Shown one piece after another: positions 9,711-18,900 of a stretch of DNA of 58,866 bases. Below the pieces are notes generated by a model. The model worked only from the letters and a program-made list of their open reading frames with translations, did not search any database and was not told the origin of the DNA. Within the stretch, counting starts at the first letter, position 1; the number at the start of each line of letters is the position of its first letter. A program made the translations under genes and the position numbers. The stretch is from Candidatus Thorarchaeota archaeon (lineage in GTDB: Archaea; Asgardarchaeota; Thorarchaeia; Thorarchaeales; Thorarchaeaceae), in assembly GCA_003345595.1 (NCBI GenBank), contig PRDI01000050.1, positions 1-58,866 of the forward strand, in the 5' to 3' direction.

Positions 9711-10990
9711 AGCTGATTGTTGTTGGTTCTGGACCGGGGGGCATGGCCGCCGCTTATGCGGCAAAGATGCTGGCACCTGACGCTGAGGTACGGATATTGA
9801 CCGAGGAAACGGTCGAGTCGCACCGTCGACCCGGGTCTGCTTTGGCTTTGGAGTTTCCTGACACCAAGGACCTGTTCATATCTGACTGGTCTTCTCGTTC
9901 TCTCGTTAAGAAGGGAATCGAAGTCAGCAAGGGTGTTTCCGTGATAGGGGGTGACCTCAAGTCAGGGAAACTTCGAGTGAAAGAACGTGATGGCAGTATC
10001 AGCAGTCTTCAATTTGACAGACTCATCTTGGCTACCGGAGGCAGACCGGTTTTACCTGACATACCCGGGGTGAAGTTGTCAAGAATCTACACGATCAAGA
10101 CCTTGGCCGATACCCGAAGAATAGGACGCGTGCTGAAATCGATTGACTCCGTTGTGATTGTCGGTGCAGGGTTCAGTGGGCTCGAAACCGCCGAGCGACT
10201 GTATCAGCTGGGAAAGGAAGTTCACGTTGTCGTGAGGTCTCGGCTGATGCGCAGGCTACTTGAAGAGCCTCTGAGCGAGGAGCTAAGACGACGAATACCC
10301 AAGGACATACATCTTCATATCGGATCTGCTCCGAAGGCAATCAAGGGTAACAAGAGTGTGACAGGGATCGTGATTGACGGCGAGGAGATCAAGGCCGATG
10401 CAGTCACATTCATGACCGGCGTCACACCCAATGTTGATCTGGCTGGGAGCCTGGGTCTCGCCATCGGCAGCTTAGGTGGAGTGACCGTCAACTCGAAACT
10501 GGAAACCTCGACCCCCGGCGTATATGCAGTCGGAGACTGTGTGGAGATGCCAGATTCGCTGACAGGCAAGCCCGTTCTCATGCCAGTAGGGAGTGCAGCG
10601 GCACGAGCAGGTCGCCAAGCCGCTGCTTATGCTGTTGGACGAGACAAAGAGTATCCGGATGTTTCACTTCGTTTCCAATACGATCGGCTGTTTGGAACCG
10701 ATATCGTCTGTGTAGGTCATTCATCAGTCACCGCCTCGGATCTTGGCTTGGAAGTGAAGGCACATTATCTTGATGATGGGCATGAGTACATGAAAGTCGC
10801 TCTCATAACAGGGCCGGACGGTAGACTTGTGGGCGGGCAGGTGATGGCCGCAAGGATGGGTGCTGTCGTAGGATACCAGATCATGGAAAGAGTGCAATCC
10901 GGAACCACACTTGAAGAGAAGCCACTACTGACGTTCAGACATGAGCGCGCGAAGGAAGTGCTCGAGAGGACCTTTGGCCCTATTCGATGA
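9707..10990 (+). CDS. FAD/NAD(P)-dependent pyridine nucleotide-disulfide oxidoreductase family protein
   Basis: A 427-residue flavoprotein with an N-terminal FAD Rossmann motif (VVGSGPGGMAAA), an NAD(P)H-binding motif (VIVGAGFSGLETAE, about residue 150), a second FAD motif (TPGVYAVGDCVE) and a C-terminal dimerisation domain. It resembles CoA-disulfide reductase and NADH oxidase, but the active-site Cys expected near residue 43 (SPCGIPY-like) is replaced by RRPGSAL; the only cysteines are in GDC and VCVGH. It probably transfers electrons without a redox thiol, as in ferredoxin/rubredoxin reductase-type relatives; the partner is unknown. ATGA overlap with the upstream protease and an AAGGAGG ribosome site inside that gene indicate translational coupling. 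Its 3' end overlaps the convergent S8 protease gene by 11 bases. Confidence 0.88.
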   Translation: MKLIVVGSGPGGMAAAYAAKMLAPDAEVRILTEETVESHRRPGSALALEFPDTKDLFISDWSSRSLVKKGIEVSKGVSVIGGDLKSGKLRVKERDGSISSLQFDRLILATGGRPVLPDIPGVKLSRIYTIKTLADTRRIGRVLKSIDSVVIVGAGFSGLETAERLYQLGKEVHVVVRSRLMRRLLEEPLSEELRRRIPKDIHLHIGSAPKAIKGNKSVTGIVIDGEEIKADAVTFMTGVTPNVDLAGSLGLAIGSLGGVTVNSKLETSTPGVYAVGDCVEMPDSLTGKPVLMPVGSAAARAGRQAAAYAVGRDKEYPDVSLRFQYDRLFGTDIVCVGHSSVTASDLGLEVKAHYLDDGHEYMKVALITGPDGRLVGGQVMAARMGAVVGYQIMERVQSGTTLEEKPLLTFRHERAKEVLERTFGPIR

Positions 10991-13874
10991 CCGGCGGTGG
11001 ACCGCCATCACCAACTGGAACCTCCCACTCTTCGTCGGGCCTGCGACTTGCTTTCTTGCCCGAACCTATCTTCAGGGCTCCCACATAGATAATCCCCACA
11101 ACCACGATGGCCAGAAGACCGATGACGACAGCTTGCACCAAAACATCATCGGCAGCGTCGACTGGTACAAGAACCATCTTCTCATATAGTCTCATGTTGC
11201 CGCTACCGTCCCGGGCGACCACAATGATGTCGTAGAAGCCGCCTGAAGTGAGTGTGAATGCCATCTGAAACTTGTATCCCAGAGATTCAGTCACAACGCC
11301 GGTCGTGTTGGTGCCATCCGAGCTTCGGACTGTGATTTCCACGTTTGCGAGGTCTTCATCGAAGACATACGCAGTGATGTTCGCGGTTTCACCAATGCGG
11401 CCATGGCTAAACAAGACGTCATAGACTCTCGGGATGACCGGTACTATCACCTTGGCAATGTTCTCCTGAAGCTTCAGATTATCGGCTCCAGCACGATCTG
11501 CGTCGTAGAGGACATCATCATACAGTATTGAGCCGTCCGAAACAACTATGACCTTTCCAAGACCGTACTCGGCCGTGGCGACTATGGCATGAGTCTTGGC
11601 CTCATCTATCCACAGTAGCCCCTGTGCCCCGGCCACTGAAGGCTCCACCTTCAGTGTACTACCGGCAAGAATGTAGAGATTCCTGACCCCGTCGGTGATT
11701 GGGCTGATCTCCACACTGCCACCGTAGTCTGTGCCGTAGACTAGACCAAGGCCATTAGGACCGACGCCGATTCCGATGCTCTCGCATTCAATACCGTATG
11801 GCGCAAGAATCTCGTTGTACGAGTCGATAGCGAAGGACGCCGCACCAGAGGTCTGATTGTAGAATTCCGAGAACATGAGAAGGGTTCCACCTTCGACCAC
11901 GAAGTTGTGGATGGCATCAATCTCTGATTGGGCGTAGGTGATCTCAGTGTCCATTATCATGAATATCTCTGCACTGGACAGGGCACCCTTGTCAATGGTT
12001 CCATCGCCTCCCGGACTGCCAAACACTGATACACGAATGCCCTGCTCCCGAAGGTACTGGGTGAAGTATCTGTAGTAAGATGGATCGTCAGGGTCAGCGG
12101 TCGATTGGTGCGCTTGGTCAGAAAGAAGCCCGCCGCCATACGATGTGATTGAAAGATCCAGTTTCATGCTAGCCACAGTGACGTTTCCAGATATTAGCGA
12201 AATCTGTCCGATGTAGCGGCCTACACCGGAAATCGGCAGGTCTTCTGGAATGTCAAGATTGATGCCGAAATATGAGTATCCTGTGCCTACGTCGAGCTCT
12301 ACCACGCTTGTGTTAACGAGGTCACTCGCATTTCCCGTAACAGCAATTGTCACGTGCCCTAGGTTGGTCGTCGAAAGCACACCAACGCGCTGCTCCTCTC
12401 GCACATCGCCAATGATGAAGACGCTACTGGTTCCTGGGAGTGTAGGGAACGCCCGTGGTGTCATCAACGTGATGATGCCTGACGAATTCGCTATCAGCTC
12501 AGAAGACTTGCTCACATTCGCGAGTCCCCACCCCTGAGCCATAGGGTCTTCACCGAGGTCAGTGGCGCCAGCCATGAGAAAGGCCTTCATCTCGATTGGT
12601 GTGATGACAGCATACTTATCCATAAGTAAGGCAAGAATCCCAGCTATTTGAGGGGCTGATGCGGAGGTGCCTGACCACTCGGCGTAGTTGCCGCCATACT
12701 GCGTGTAGTTGTAGAATGGATACTCAGTTGTGGATGCCGACGCTGCACGACCAGAAACGACCCGTAGACCTGGGGCCACGATGTCCGGTTTAGCATGCAA
12801 GCCAATGGGCTGGAGATGTGTTCTTTCTACTGGTCCTCTACTACTGAAGTCAGTCACGGCAAGGCTGCCTGCAGACGCGCCAACAGTTATCACATCCTCA
12901 ACCACTCCAGGTGCGTTGATTGAGAATGGAGCAGGGCCGTCATTGCCAGCCGCAACGACCACCACAACACCTTCTTCGACTGCTGCGTGTGAAGCGATGA
13001 TCGACGGGTCTGAGATTCCTGTGTCTGTCCATGACCCGCCGATGCTCATGCTGATTATGTCAGCACCGTTGTCAACGGCGAACTCTATTCCTGTTGCGAT
13101 TGCCGAGTCCGTAGCAGAACCGGTATCATCGAGCACCTTGACGATCAGCAGATCTGCTCCCGGAGCCATGCCCTTCAGCAGACCTGCGCTTGCGACACCT
13201 GTACCTGCCACCAGCCATGCAGTTGCTGTGCCATGGCCATTGTCATCATATGAAGTAATGCCATCAGAAGGGTCCATGTCATTCAGACCATTGACAAAGT
13301 CCCGGAAGCCAATCAGCCTTCCTTGAAGATCTGGGTGTGTTGACTGTACACCACTGTCAATCACAGCCACAGTGACGCCTGTGCCATTGTAGCCCTGCGA
13401 CCACAGGTCGTCTGCGCTCAGGACTTCCTGAGGACTTTCGTAGTCAAGGCGTGCCCAGACCGGTTCCTCAGACGATGGCAATGTCAGAGGCATTGCTGAT
13501 CTTTTTGTATCGAGGCCTAGTGTCCTTATGACGTCGCTTTGGGCAAGTGCCTTTACTGCATCCGATGTGGCCAACAAGGAAACAACCGGGATCAAGTGGA
13601 ATGCATGTCGAACAGTGTATCCTTCCGATGCTATGTCCTGAATTGCGTTGAGCATTTCCTCGGCGCCGGTGCCATCATCGAAGTAGGCGACTACCGGAAT
13701 CAGCTCTCCAGATTGAGATGACGCTGCCGCATGCGCCAATGCATCGGTGACCTTGGTCGTCACTCTATCATGGACTGCTGTGCCTTCCACTACGGGAGTC
13801 ACCTGCACTAGTGCTGTAAGCAGAAGAACAAGGAGCACGAAACACCTTGAAACGGTCGCTCGATTCACTGACAT
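10980..13874 (-). CDS. Subtilisin-like (S8) surface protease with GATase-like insert
   Basis: A 964-residue secreted protease: signal peptide (residues 1-31), an I9-like propeptide (VVAYFDDGTGAEEML...), then the triad Asp in VAVIDSGVQ (about 170), His in NGHGTATAW (about 211) and Ser in GTSASAPQIAG (about 400). Beyond the catalytic domain, residues about 580-780 look like a DUF4350/GATase-like Rossmann domain (YFTQYLREQGIRVSVFG, LSSAEIFMIMDTEI, VVEGGTLLMFSEFY), then an Ig-like domain and one transmembrane helix (about 925-945) with a short polar tail. The insert may bind a ligand or peptide; no function is proven for such inserts. It is transcribed away from the small gene at 14060 and has its own likely promoter at 13911-13923. 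Confidence 0.92.
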   Translation of the reverse strand: MSVNRATVSRCFVLLVLLLTALVQVTPVVEGTAVHDRVTTKVTDALAHAAASSQSGELIPVVAYFDDGTGAEEMLNAIQDIASEGYTVRHAFHLIPVVSLLATSDAVKALAQSDVIRTLGLDTKRSAMPLTLPSSEEPVWARLDYESPQEVLSADDLWSQGYNGTGVTVAVIDSGVQSTHPDLQGRLIGFRDFVNGLNDMDPSDGITSYDDNGHGTATAWLVAGTGVASAGLLKGMAPGADLLIVKVLDDTGSATDSAIATGIEFAVDNGADIISMSIGGSWTDTGISDPSIIASHAAVEEGVVVVVAAGNDGPAPFSINAPGVVEDVITVGASAGSLAVTDFSSRGPVERTHLQPIGLHAKPDIVAPGLRVVSGRAASASTTEYPFYNYTQYGGNYAEWSGTSASAPQIAGILALLMDKYAVITPIEMKAFLMAGATDLGEDPMAQGWGLANVSKSSELIANSSGIITLMTPRAFPTLPGTSSVFIIGDVREEQRVGVLSTTNLGHVTIAVTGNASDLVNTSVVELDVGTGYSYFGINLDIPEDLPISGVGRYIGQISLISGNVTVASMKLDLSITSYGGGLLSDQAHQSTADPDDPSYYRYFTQYLREQGIRVSVFGSPGGDGTIDKGALSSAEIFMIMDTEITYAQSEIDAIHNFVVEGGTLLMFSEFYNQTSGAASFAIDSYNEILAPYGIECESIGIGVGPNGLGLVYGTDYGGSVEISPITDGVRNLYILAGSTLKVEPSVAGAQGLLWIDEAKTHAIVATAEYGLGKVIVVSDGSILYDDVLYDADRAGADNLKLQENIAKVIVPVIPRVYDVLFSHGRIGETANITAYVFDEDLANVEITVRSSDGTNTTGVVTESLGYKFQMAFTLTSGGFYDIIVVARDGSGNMRLYEKMVLVPVDAADDVLVQAVVIGLLAIVVVGIIYVGALKIGSGKKASRRPDEEWEVPVGDGGPPPVIE

Positions 13875-13910
13875 CTATGCCGGCCCTTCTACACGCTGCA
13901 TCAATGCGAC

Positions 13911-13923
13911 TCAAATAAGCGTT
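13911..13923 (-). promoter_or_regulatory. Probable TATA/BRE promoter of the 964-residue S8 protease
   Basis: On the minus strand the sequence reads aaaacgcttatttga, a TATA-like box about 40 bases before the ATG at 13874. The core AACGCTTATT (13914-13923) is repeated exactly upstream of the giant S8 protease at 15713-15722. Confidence 0.45.
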
Positions 13924-14059
13924 TTCTTGAGTGCGGGATTCGCACCATGGGAGAGCAACTCTTGTGGACTCGGTGATACCGAGGGACGAAGAGATATCTT
14001 GAACTGTGCAATAGATATGTTGGACGCGAAGTCCCGCTAGAACTAAGGAGTAAGCAGAC

Positions 14060-14350
14060 ATGAGTTCAAAGCCGCCTGTGTACGAGAGGCGTCTACAGAT
14101 CAAGCATTTCTATGACGACCGCCAATCGGGTCAGACTAAGAGGACTTGGATGGAGATACAGCTCCAGCTGCCAGAGAAGAGTCCTGAGGGATGGGTCAAT
14201 GATGGAAGGGTGAGACTCTCAATAGGCGAGGAGAAGGATGTCAAAGGCGCCTTCCTGTTGTCACTTGATGAGGCCTCTAGGCTCGTGAAGTCCCTTGAGG
14301 TGGCCATAGAAGAGCACGAAGAGTATAAGGCGAAGCTCTGGCGAGAGTGA
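14060..14350 (+). CDS. Small protein of unknown function (96 aa)
   Basis: A short acidic/basic soluble protein starting at ATG 14060, with AAGGAG 10 bases upstream. It has a central beta-rich part (MEIQLQLPE, DGRVRLSIG) and a C-terminal helix (LDEASRLVKSLEVAIEEHEEYKAKLW) that looks amphipathic. No signal peptide, cysteine or known motif is recognised. It stands alone between a divergent protease gene and a membrane coiled-coil gene. Codon use and the ribosome site suggest it is real; function unknown. Confidence 0.65.
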   Translation: MSSKPPVYERRLQIKHFYDDRQSGQTKRTWMEIQLQLPEKSPEGWVNDGRVRLSIGEEKDVKGAFLLSLDEASRLVKSLEVAIEEHEEYKAKLWRE

Positions 14351-14488
14351 GCTGACCACTGGCTTCCCGCCTCACCTCCTAGTTGTGTGTGGCCAACCCT
14401 GATGCAAAGCCGCCCACATCATACTCACGAGGAACAGATTTATGGCTAGGCTCATTGGTTATGCTACAGAGCGAATGGAGGCTATGCA

Positions 14489-15613
14489 TTGACCAGCGCG
14501 AGCCTAGCGGCGAGCTTCACGTCAAAGATCGACTTTCAGTCTCCCATGAGTGACCTTGTGGCAGTCCTCCCTTACGTACTGCCTCTGATCTTCATCGGAA
14601 CTATGCTCCTTCTATTCCAGCGATACTTGCCCCGTGAGGCACTGCGAAGAAACATCTATTGGCTGTCAGGATGGGCATGCCTTGCTGTTTCGTTCATAAT
14701 CGTGCTATACGCGGGTTTTGGCTCAGGCTGGTTGAACTCACAACCGTTCGGATCATGGTGGGCTTTTGTTGGTGTGGTGCAGGGCATAAGCGATATCCTG
14801 TTTGGCTCGATAGGCATAGGCGTTCTGTACGTACTGATTATTGGCCTAGTGTTTGCTGCTCTGGCACATTCGCTGATCATGCCTCCGAACCCGGACTTTG
14901 TGCGTTTGAACGAGGAACTGAAAGAGGCAAAGGAAGGAGCCAAAGAGTTCAAGTCGAAGAGCCAGAACCTGGAGGCAGAGAACAAGAGACTCAAGGAGTT
15001 TGTTTCTGAAAAAGAAGTGGTCTTGACTGCGCTTCAGACGGAGCTCACGACTCTGAAGACTCAAGTCGGCGAAGGAAAAGAATCATACACCAGTCTTGAG
15101 GACAAGCTGAAGGCCGCAGCAGCGGCGACTGAGTCCGCTGAAGGCAAGGAAGACGAGCTACTTGCGACTCTTTCTCAGAAGGACCAGACGATTGGGGTAC
15201 TTCAATCGGAGCTAGCGAGTCTGAAGCGAATGGTGGAAACTTCGTCGAAAGCGGCGCCGGCGGGAGCTCCGGTCGTTGAGCCAGCACTCGCGAAGACACT
15301 CGAAGCTAAGCTCAAGACGACTGAAGCAAGGCTAGAGAGTTATTCTAGGCGTGCCGAAACAGCAACCGAGGTGGCTGACAGCGTGATATCGGACATGGCA
15401 CAGCTGATGTCGCAGGTAGAGACGAGCAAGATGGACCCACAGGCAAAGAAGGTCTTGACCGCACTCATCGAAGGCCTCGGCAGAGCTGTTGGAAGGATCT
15501 CCAGACCAGCGCCGGGCAAGGTGAGCGAGGAGCCCAAGATTGAGATGATTGGTGCCATTATGATGATCCATGAAGTGCTCGATTTCATCAAGAAAATGTC
15601 AAGAGCCTCGTGA
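14489..15613 (+). CDS. Membrane-anchored coiled-coil protein
   Basis: A 374-residue protein with three hydrophobic helices (about 22-44, 57-77 and 103-128) followed by a long charged coiled coil (about 135-310, Glu/Lys/Leu heptads, with an Ala-Pro hinge near 255) and a C-terminal helical domain. The start is a TTG at 14489 with GGAGG 7 bases upstream; nearby ATGs are out of frame. It was not assigned to a known family. The architecture (membrane helices plus a probably cytoplasmic rod) resembles scaffold or membrane-organising proteins. A TATA-like gatttatgg sits near 14436. It lies between protease genes, but nothing in the sequence ties it to them. Confidence 0.75.
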   Translation: MTSASLAASFTSKIDFQSPMSDLVAVLPYVLPLIFIGTMLLLFQRYLPREALRRNIYWLSGWACLAVSFIIVLYAGFGSGWLNSQPFGSWWAFVGVVQGISDILFGSIGIGVLYVLIIGLVFAALAHSLIMPPNPDFVRLNEELKEAKEGAKEFKSKSQNLEAENKRLKEFVSEKEVVLTALQTELTTLKTQVGEGKESYTSLEDKLKAAAAATESAEGKEDELLATLSQKDQTIGVLQSELASLKRMVETSSKAAPAGAPVVEPALAKTLEAKLKTTEARLESYSRRAETATEVADSVISDMAQLMSQVETSKMDPQAKKVLTALIEGLGRAVGRISRPAPGKVSEEPKIEMIGAIMMIHEVLDFIKKMSRAS

Positions 15614-15712
15614 TTGCCGGCGGAGAGTTCTCACCTGCAGTGTGCCTGCGATCTTGGAAGGTAAGATGTGCGTCGATGTGATAACGACACCCCTTAACGT
15701 CCGGCTAGACAT

Positions 15713-15725
15713 AACGCTTATTAAC
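15713..15725 (+). promoter_or_regulatory. Probable promoter of the 1584-residue S8 protease
   Basis: aacgcttattaac is TATA-like and shares the ten-base core AACGCTTATT with the promoter of the other S8 protease (13914-13923, minus strand). It would give an RNA start near 15750 and a leader of about 165 bases that contains the hairpin at 15785-15819. Confidence 0.4.
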
Positions 15726-15784
15726 AGCGCCTGACGCGATGGTTACCAATCACACGACGATAGAGAACGCGTATTGAGGAGACC

Positions 15785-15819
15785 TGTCTGAGGGTTCCTA
15801 CAGATGTTTTCCTCAGACA
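15785..15819 (+). repeat. Perfect 9-bp inverted repeat (hairpin) in leader of S8 protease
   Basis: TGTCTGAGG (15785-15793) and CCTCAGACA (15811-15819) pair perfectly around a 17-base loop. It lies in the 300-base gap between the coiled-coil gene and the protease start, within the predicted leader. No poly-T follows, so a terminator is unlikely; a leader structure or a protein-binding site fits better. Confidence 0.5.
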
Positions 15820-15914
15820 TCGAGGTATGCGACGCACAAGAGCCTTGCTAGCTGCTGGGTTCGACAGGTGCGTTTCGGTTCTCTGCTTCAGAGTTGTGAG
15901 GTGTGAAGGAAAAC

Positions 15915-18900
15915 ATGAACAATAAGAGGATGTATCTCGCTCTGTTTCTCGCTGTTACCATGGGCCTATCCATGTTCTTCTTGCCCATGGCACCGGTGAC
16001 GCGAACAGAGGTCAGTACTCCTCCGGCGTTCACACCCGAAGAAGTGGAGCAGATTGAGGACTTCTACGAGCAAGTCAATCAACCTGGCTTCACACCTGAG
16101 GTCGATGCACTCCTCACTGCTTGGCAAAGCGGTGAAGCGCTAGACACAAGGGTTGTGGCTGTGGGTGGAAAGCCGAGTGTACTGATATTCGGTGCTCCCT
16201 GGGTGGACATCGAGAGCATCAGACAGGTCGTCGACCTGAACTGGTGGGTAAACCTTGAGCTATTCAAGGTTGTAAAGGCAGTCCTGCCTGACGCAGCTGC
16301 CCTAGATCTACTGCTTGCAATAGACGGTGTCAGCACAGTCAGTGCTGACAAGGCTCCGATCTCCGTGAACGAAGGCATTGTCACACCTGTGGCTCCTGTG
16401 GAGGAACCCGGTCTCGACATGACTGAGCTTCGCGACGTGGTCGGTGCTACCGGTGCAGTGGCCAGTCTCTACACAGGAGCTGGTGTTCTTGTCGGCCATG
16501 TTGACACTGGTGCTGACTTCGGACAGCCCGATCTTCAGGCTGCATACAGCACGGACAGCTATGACCCGACAGGACAGGGTGTCATCTACACAAACATGCA
16601 TGGTAACACCACGAACGTCGCGAATGCCACCAAGTGGCTCGAGGACGGAAACGTCCTGACATTCACGAATGCAACTGGAACTTACCTCAATATCTCGCTT
16701 GATATTGACCCACTATGCAACTACATGGCTCTAAACATACTGTCACCACAGTACTATGTCTATAGCACCAGCGGTTCCAACGCAACGGCGACAACGGCGG
16801 CACGTACGTTCTTCGCGGCGCGGATTTGGAAGCCTGTTAAGGTTCCCGCTCCGAGCGCGATTGTCGGTGACTATCACTGGGGCTTTGCCCTGCAGTCAAG
16901 GCCAACGATCGCTGGTGGCTCTGCAAGACTGTTTACTCCAGTCCTTGTGTACAATGATACAATAACCCATCAGTGGACAACCGCGATTGACTGGGACGGT
17001 GCCTGGGTATGGAGCAACTTCTTCAACGGTGGCTGGAGGTATAATACTTGGAACTTCGGCTATCAAAGCACCAGAGACAAGATTCTGGCTGTGCTTGACA
17101 ACGACTTCACTGATGATATAGCTCAGGAGGTCTACACACTCTCCAACCCGAACATCGCACATGACTACACAGGTGACGGGATCGATGACTACACAATCGG
17201 CTCCTTGTGCTGGGTGTACGATTCTACGACAAACGCCACAGGCGCAATGGGTGCAGTCGTACTGCCAAAACAGACTGTGTTCCACGGCTTCAGGACAGAT
17301 GGTGACGCAATCGCCGTCTACTTTGATGCCGGAACTCACGGGACTGCAACCGCGGCACATGTTGCGGCTGCTGGAATCTACAACTACTACGATGTGAACA
17401 ATAAGACCACGTTCAAGATGAAGGGTATCGCCCCTGGTGCAAAGATCATGTCTGCGAAGGCAATCACCAGTGGTGCCGATTACGGCTCATACCTCTGGAT
17501 GTGTGGCTTTGACTACAACCAGACAACAGACGCGTTCTACTACACAGGCAACCACCGTGCTGACCTCGTGACCAACTCTTGGGGTTGGATCACTGAACCG
17601 TCTAGCCAGTTCAACTACCTGACATTCACTTGGGAGATCTTGTCGACTCCTCAGTACCTCAGTTCCAGCTATCCTGGCGTACTTCACGTCTTCTCAGCTG
17701 GCAACGAGGGTGAGGGATTCATGACAATTGGCCCGCCGGGTGCTGCCACCGCCGTTCTGACCGTGGCCGCTTCTACAAGCAACAAGTGGCTTCAGTACCT
17801 GTATGGTCCAGACCAGGACATTGAAGGCATAGCGAGTTTCACAAGCAAGGGTCCAGACTTCGATGGCTATCCGAAGCCTGATGTGCTAGCGCCGGGTGCC
17901 GCTGCATTCTCAGCAACACCCCTGTGGGCACCCTACTGGGTACCTCAGTGGAGACCCGGTTCGAGTTCTGCGAACTACACGCTGTTCTCAGGCACAAGCC
18001 AGTCAGCACCAGTTGCAGCAGGTTGTGCTGCACTTCTGATCGAGGCTCTTGAAGCTAGGCCATTCACCTGGGATCCCATGGATGTCAAGACCATCATCCA
18101 GAACACAGCTGAGGACATGGGTTATGACCCAGCCACACAGGGCTTCGGCAGAATCGACGCAAACGCAGCATGTGACTTTGCCAAGAACGATGTGGGTGTT
18201 TGGAGCTGGAACTATGACTCTTACCACACCAATGCTCACCTAGTGGACGAGGCGTGGAGCTATTGGGGCATTATTCCAGGCATTGGTGCGACAGTGAACC
18301 AGACTATCACGAAGCTTAGCGACGCAATTGTGGCAGATGGTGCCATCTACTTTGGAGCTGTCCTGCCCGACGATGTCGTGACCGTACACCAGACGATATT
18401 TGAGCTTCTAGCAGGGCCGGTGGTTACCTCCCCCGCATGGACTACAACAGCACTCTACATGAGAGAGGCTGAAACGCACAGCTTCACTGGTGTCACCTTC
18501 GCGTACAACGACACTGTCATGAAGGGAACCGAGATGTACGGCTTCTACAACCTGCGCGACATGCTCACACCCGCAGTCTATGACGCTGCTTTCTCGGCAT
18601 ACACCTACGTGACAGTCGGAGTGTCGTTCAATGCGACGCAAGTCTCTGGCAATGAGCCATGGATGTTCCTGTACGACTGGACGGACAACGACCCGAACGA
18701 TCTCAAGCCTAACCTCTGGAATGTCACAGCCGATCTGGGCGATGAGCTGACACGTCTGACAAGCGCACAGAACCCGAGCAACACCAACATGATGCCATTC
18801 GCGACCAACGACGCTAGTTTGGCTGCTGCTCTCGACGGCAACATGACACTCATCATCCACGACCCGACCCACGACGTGAAGATCACCAATCCTGGGCACA

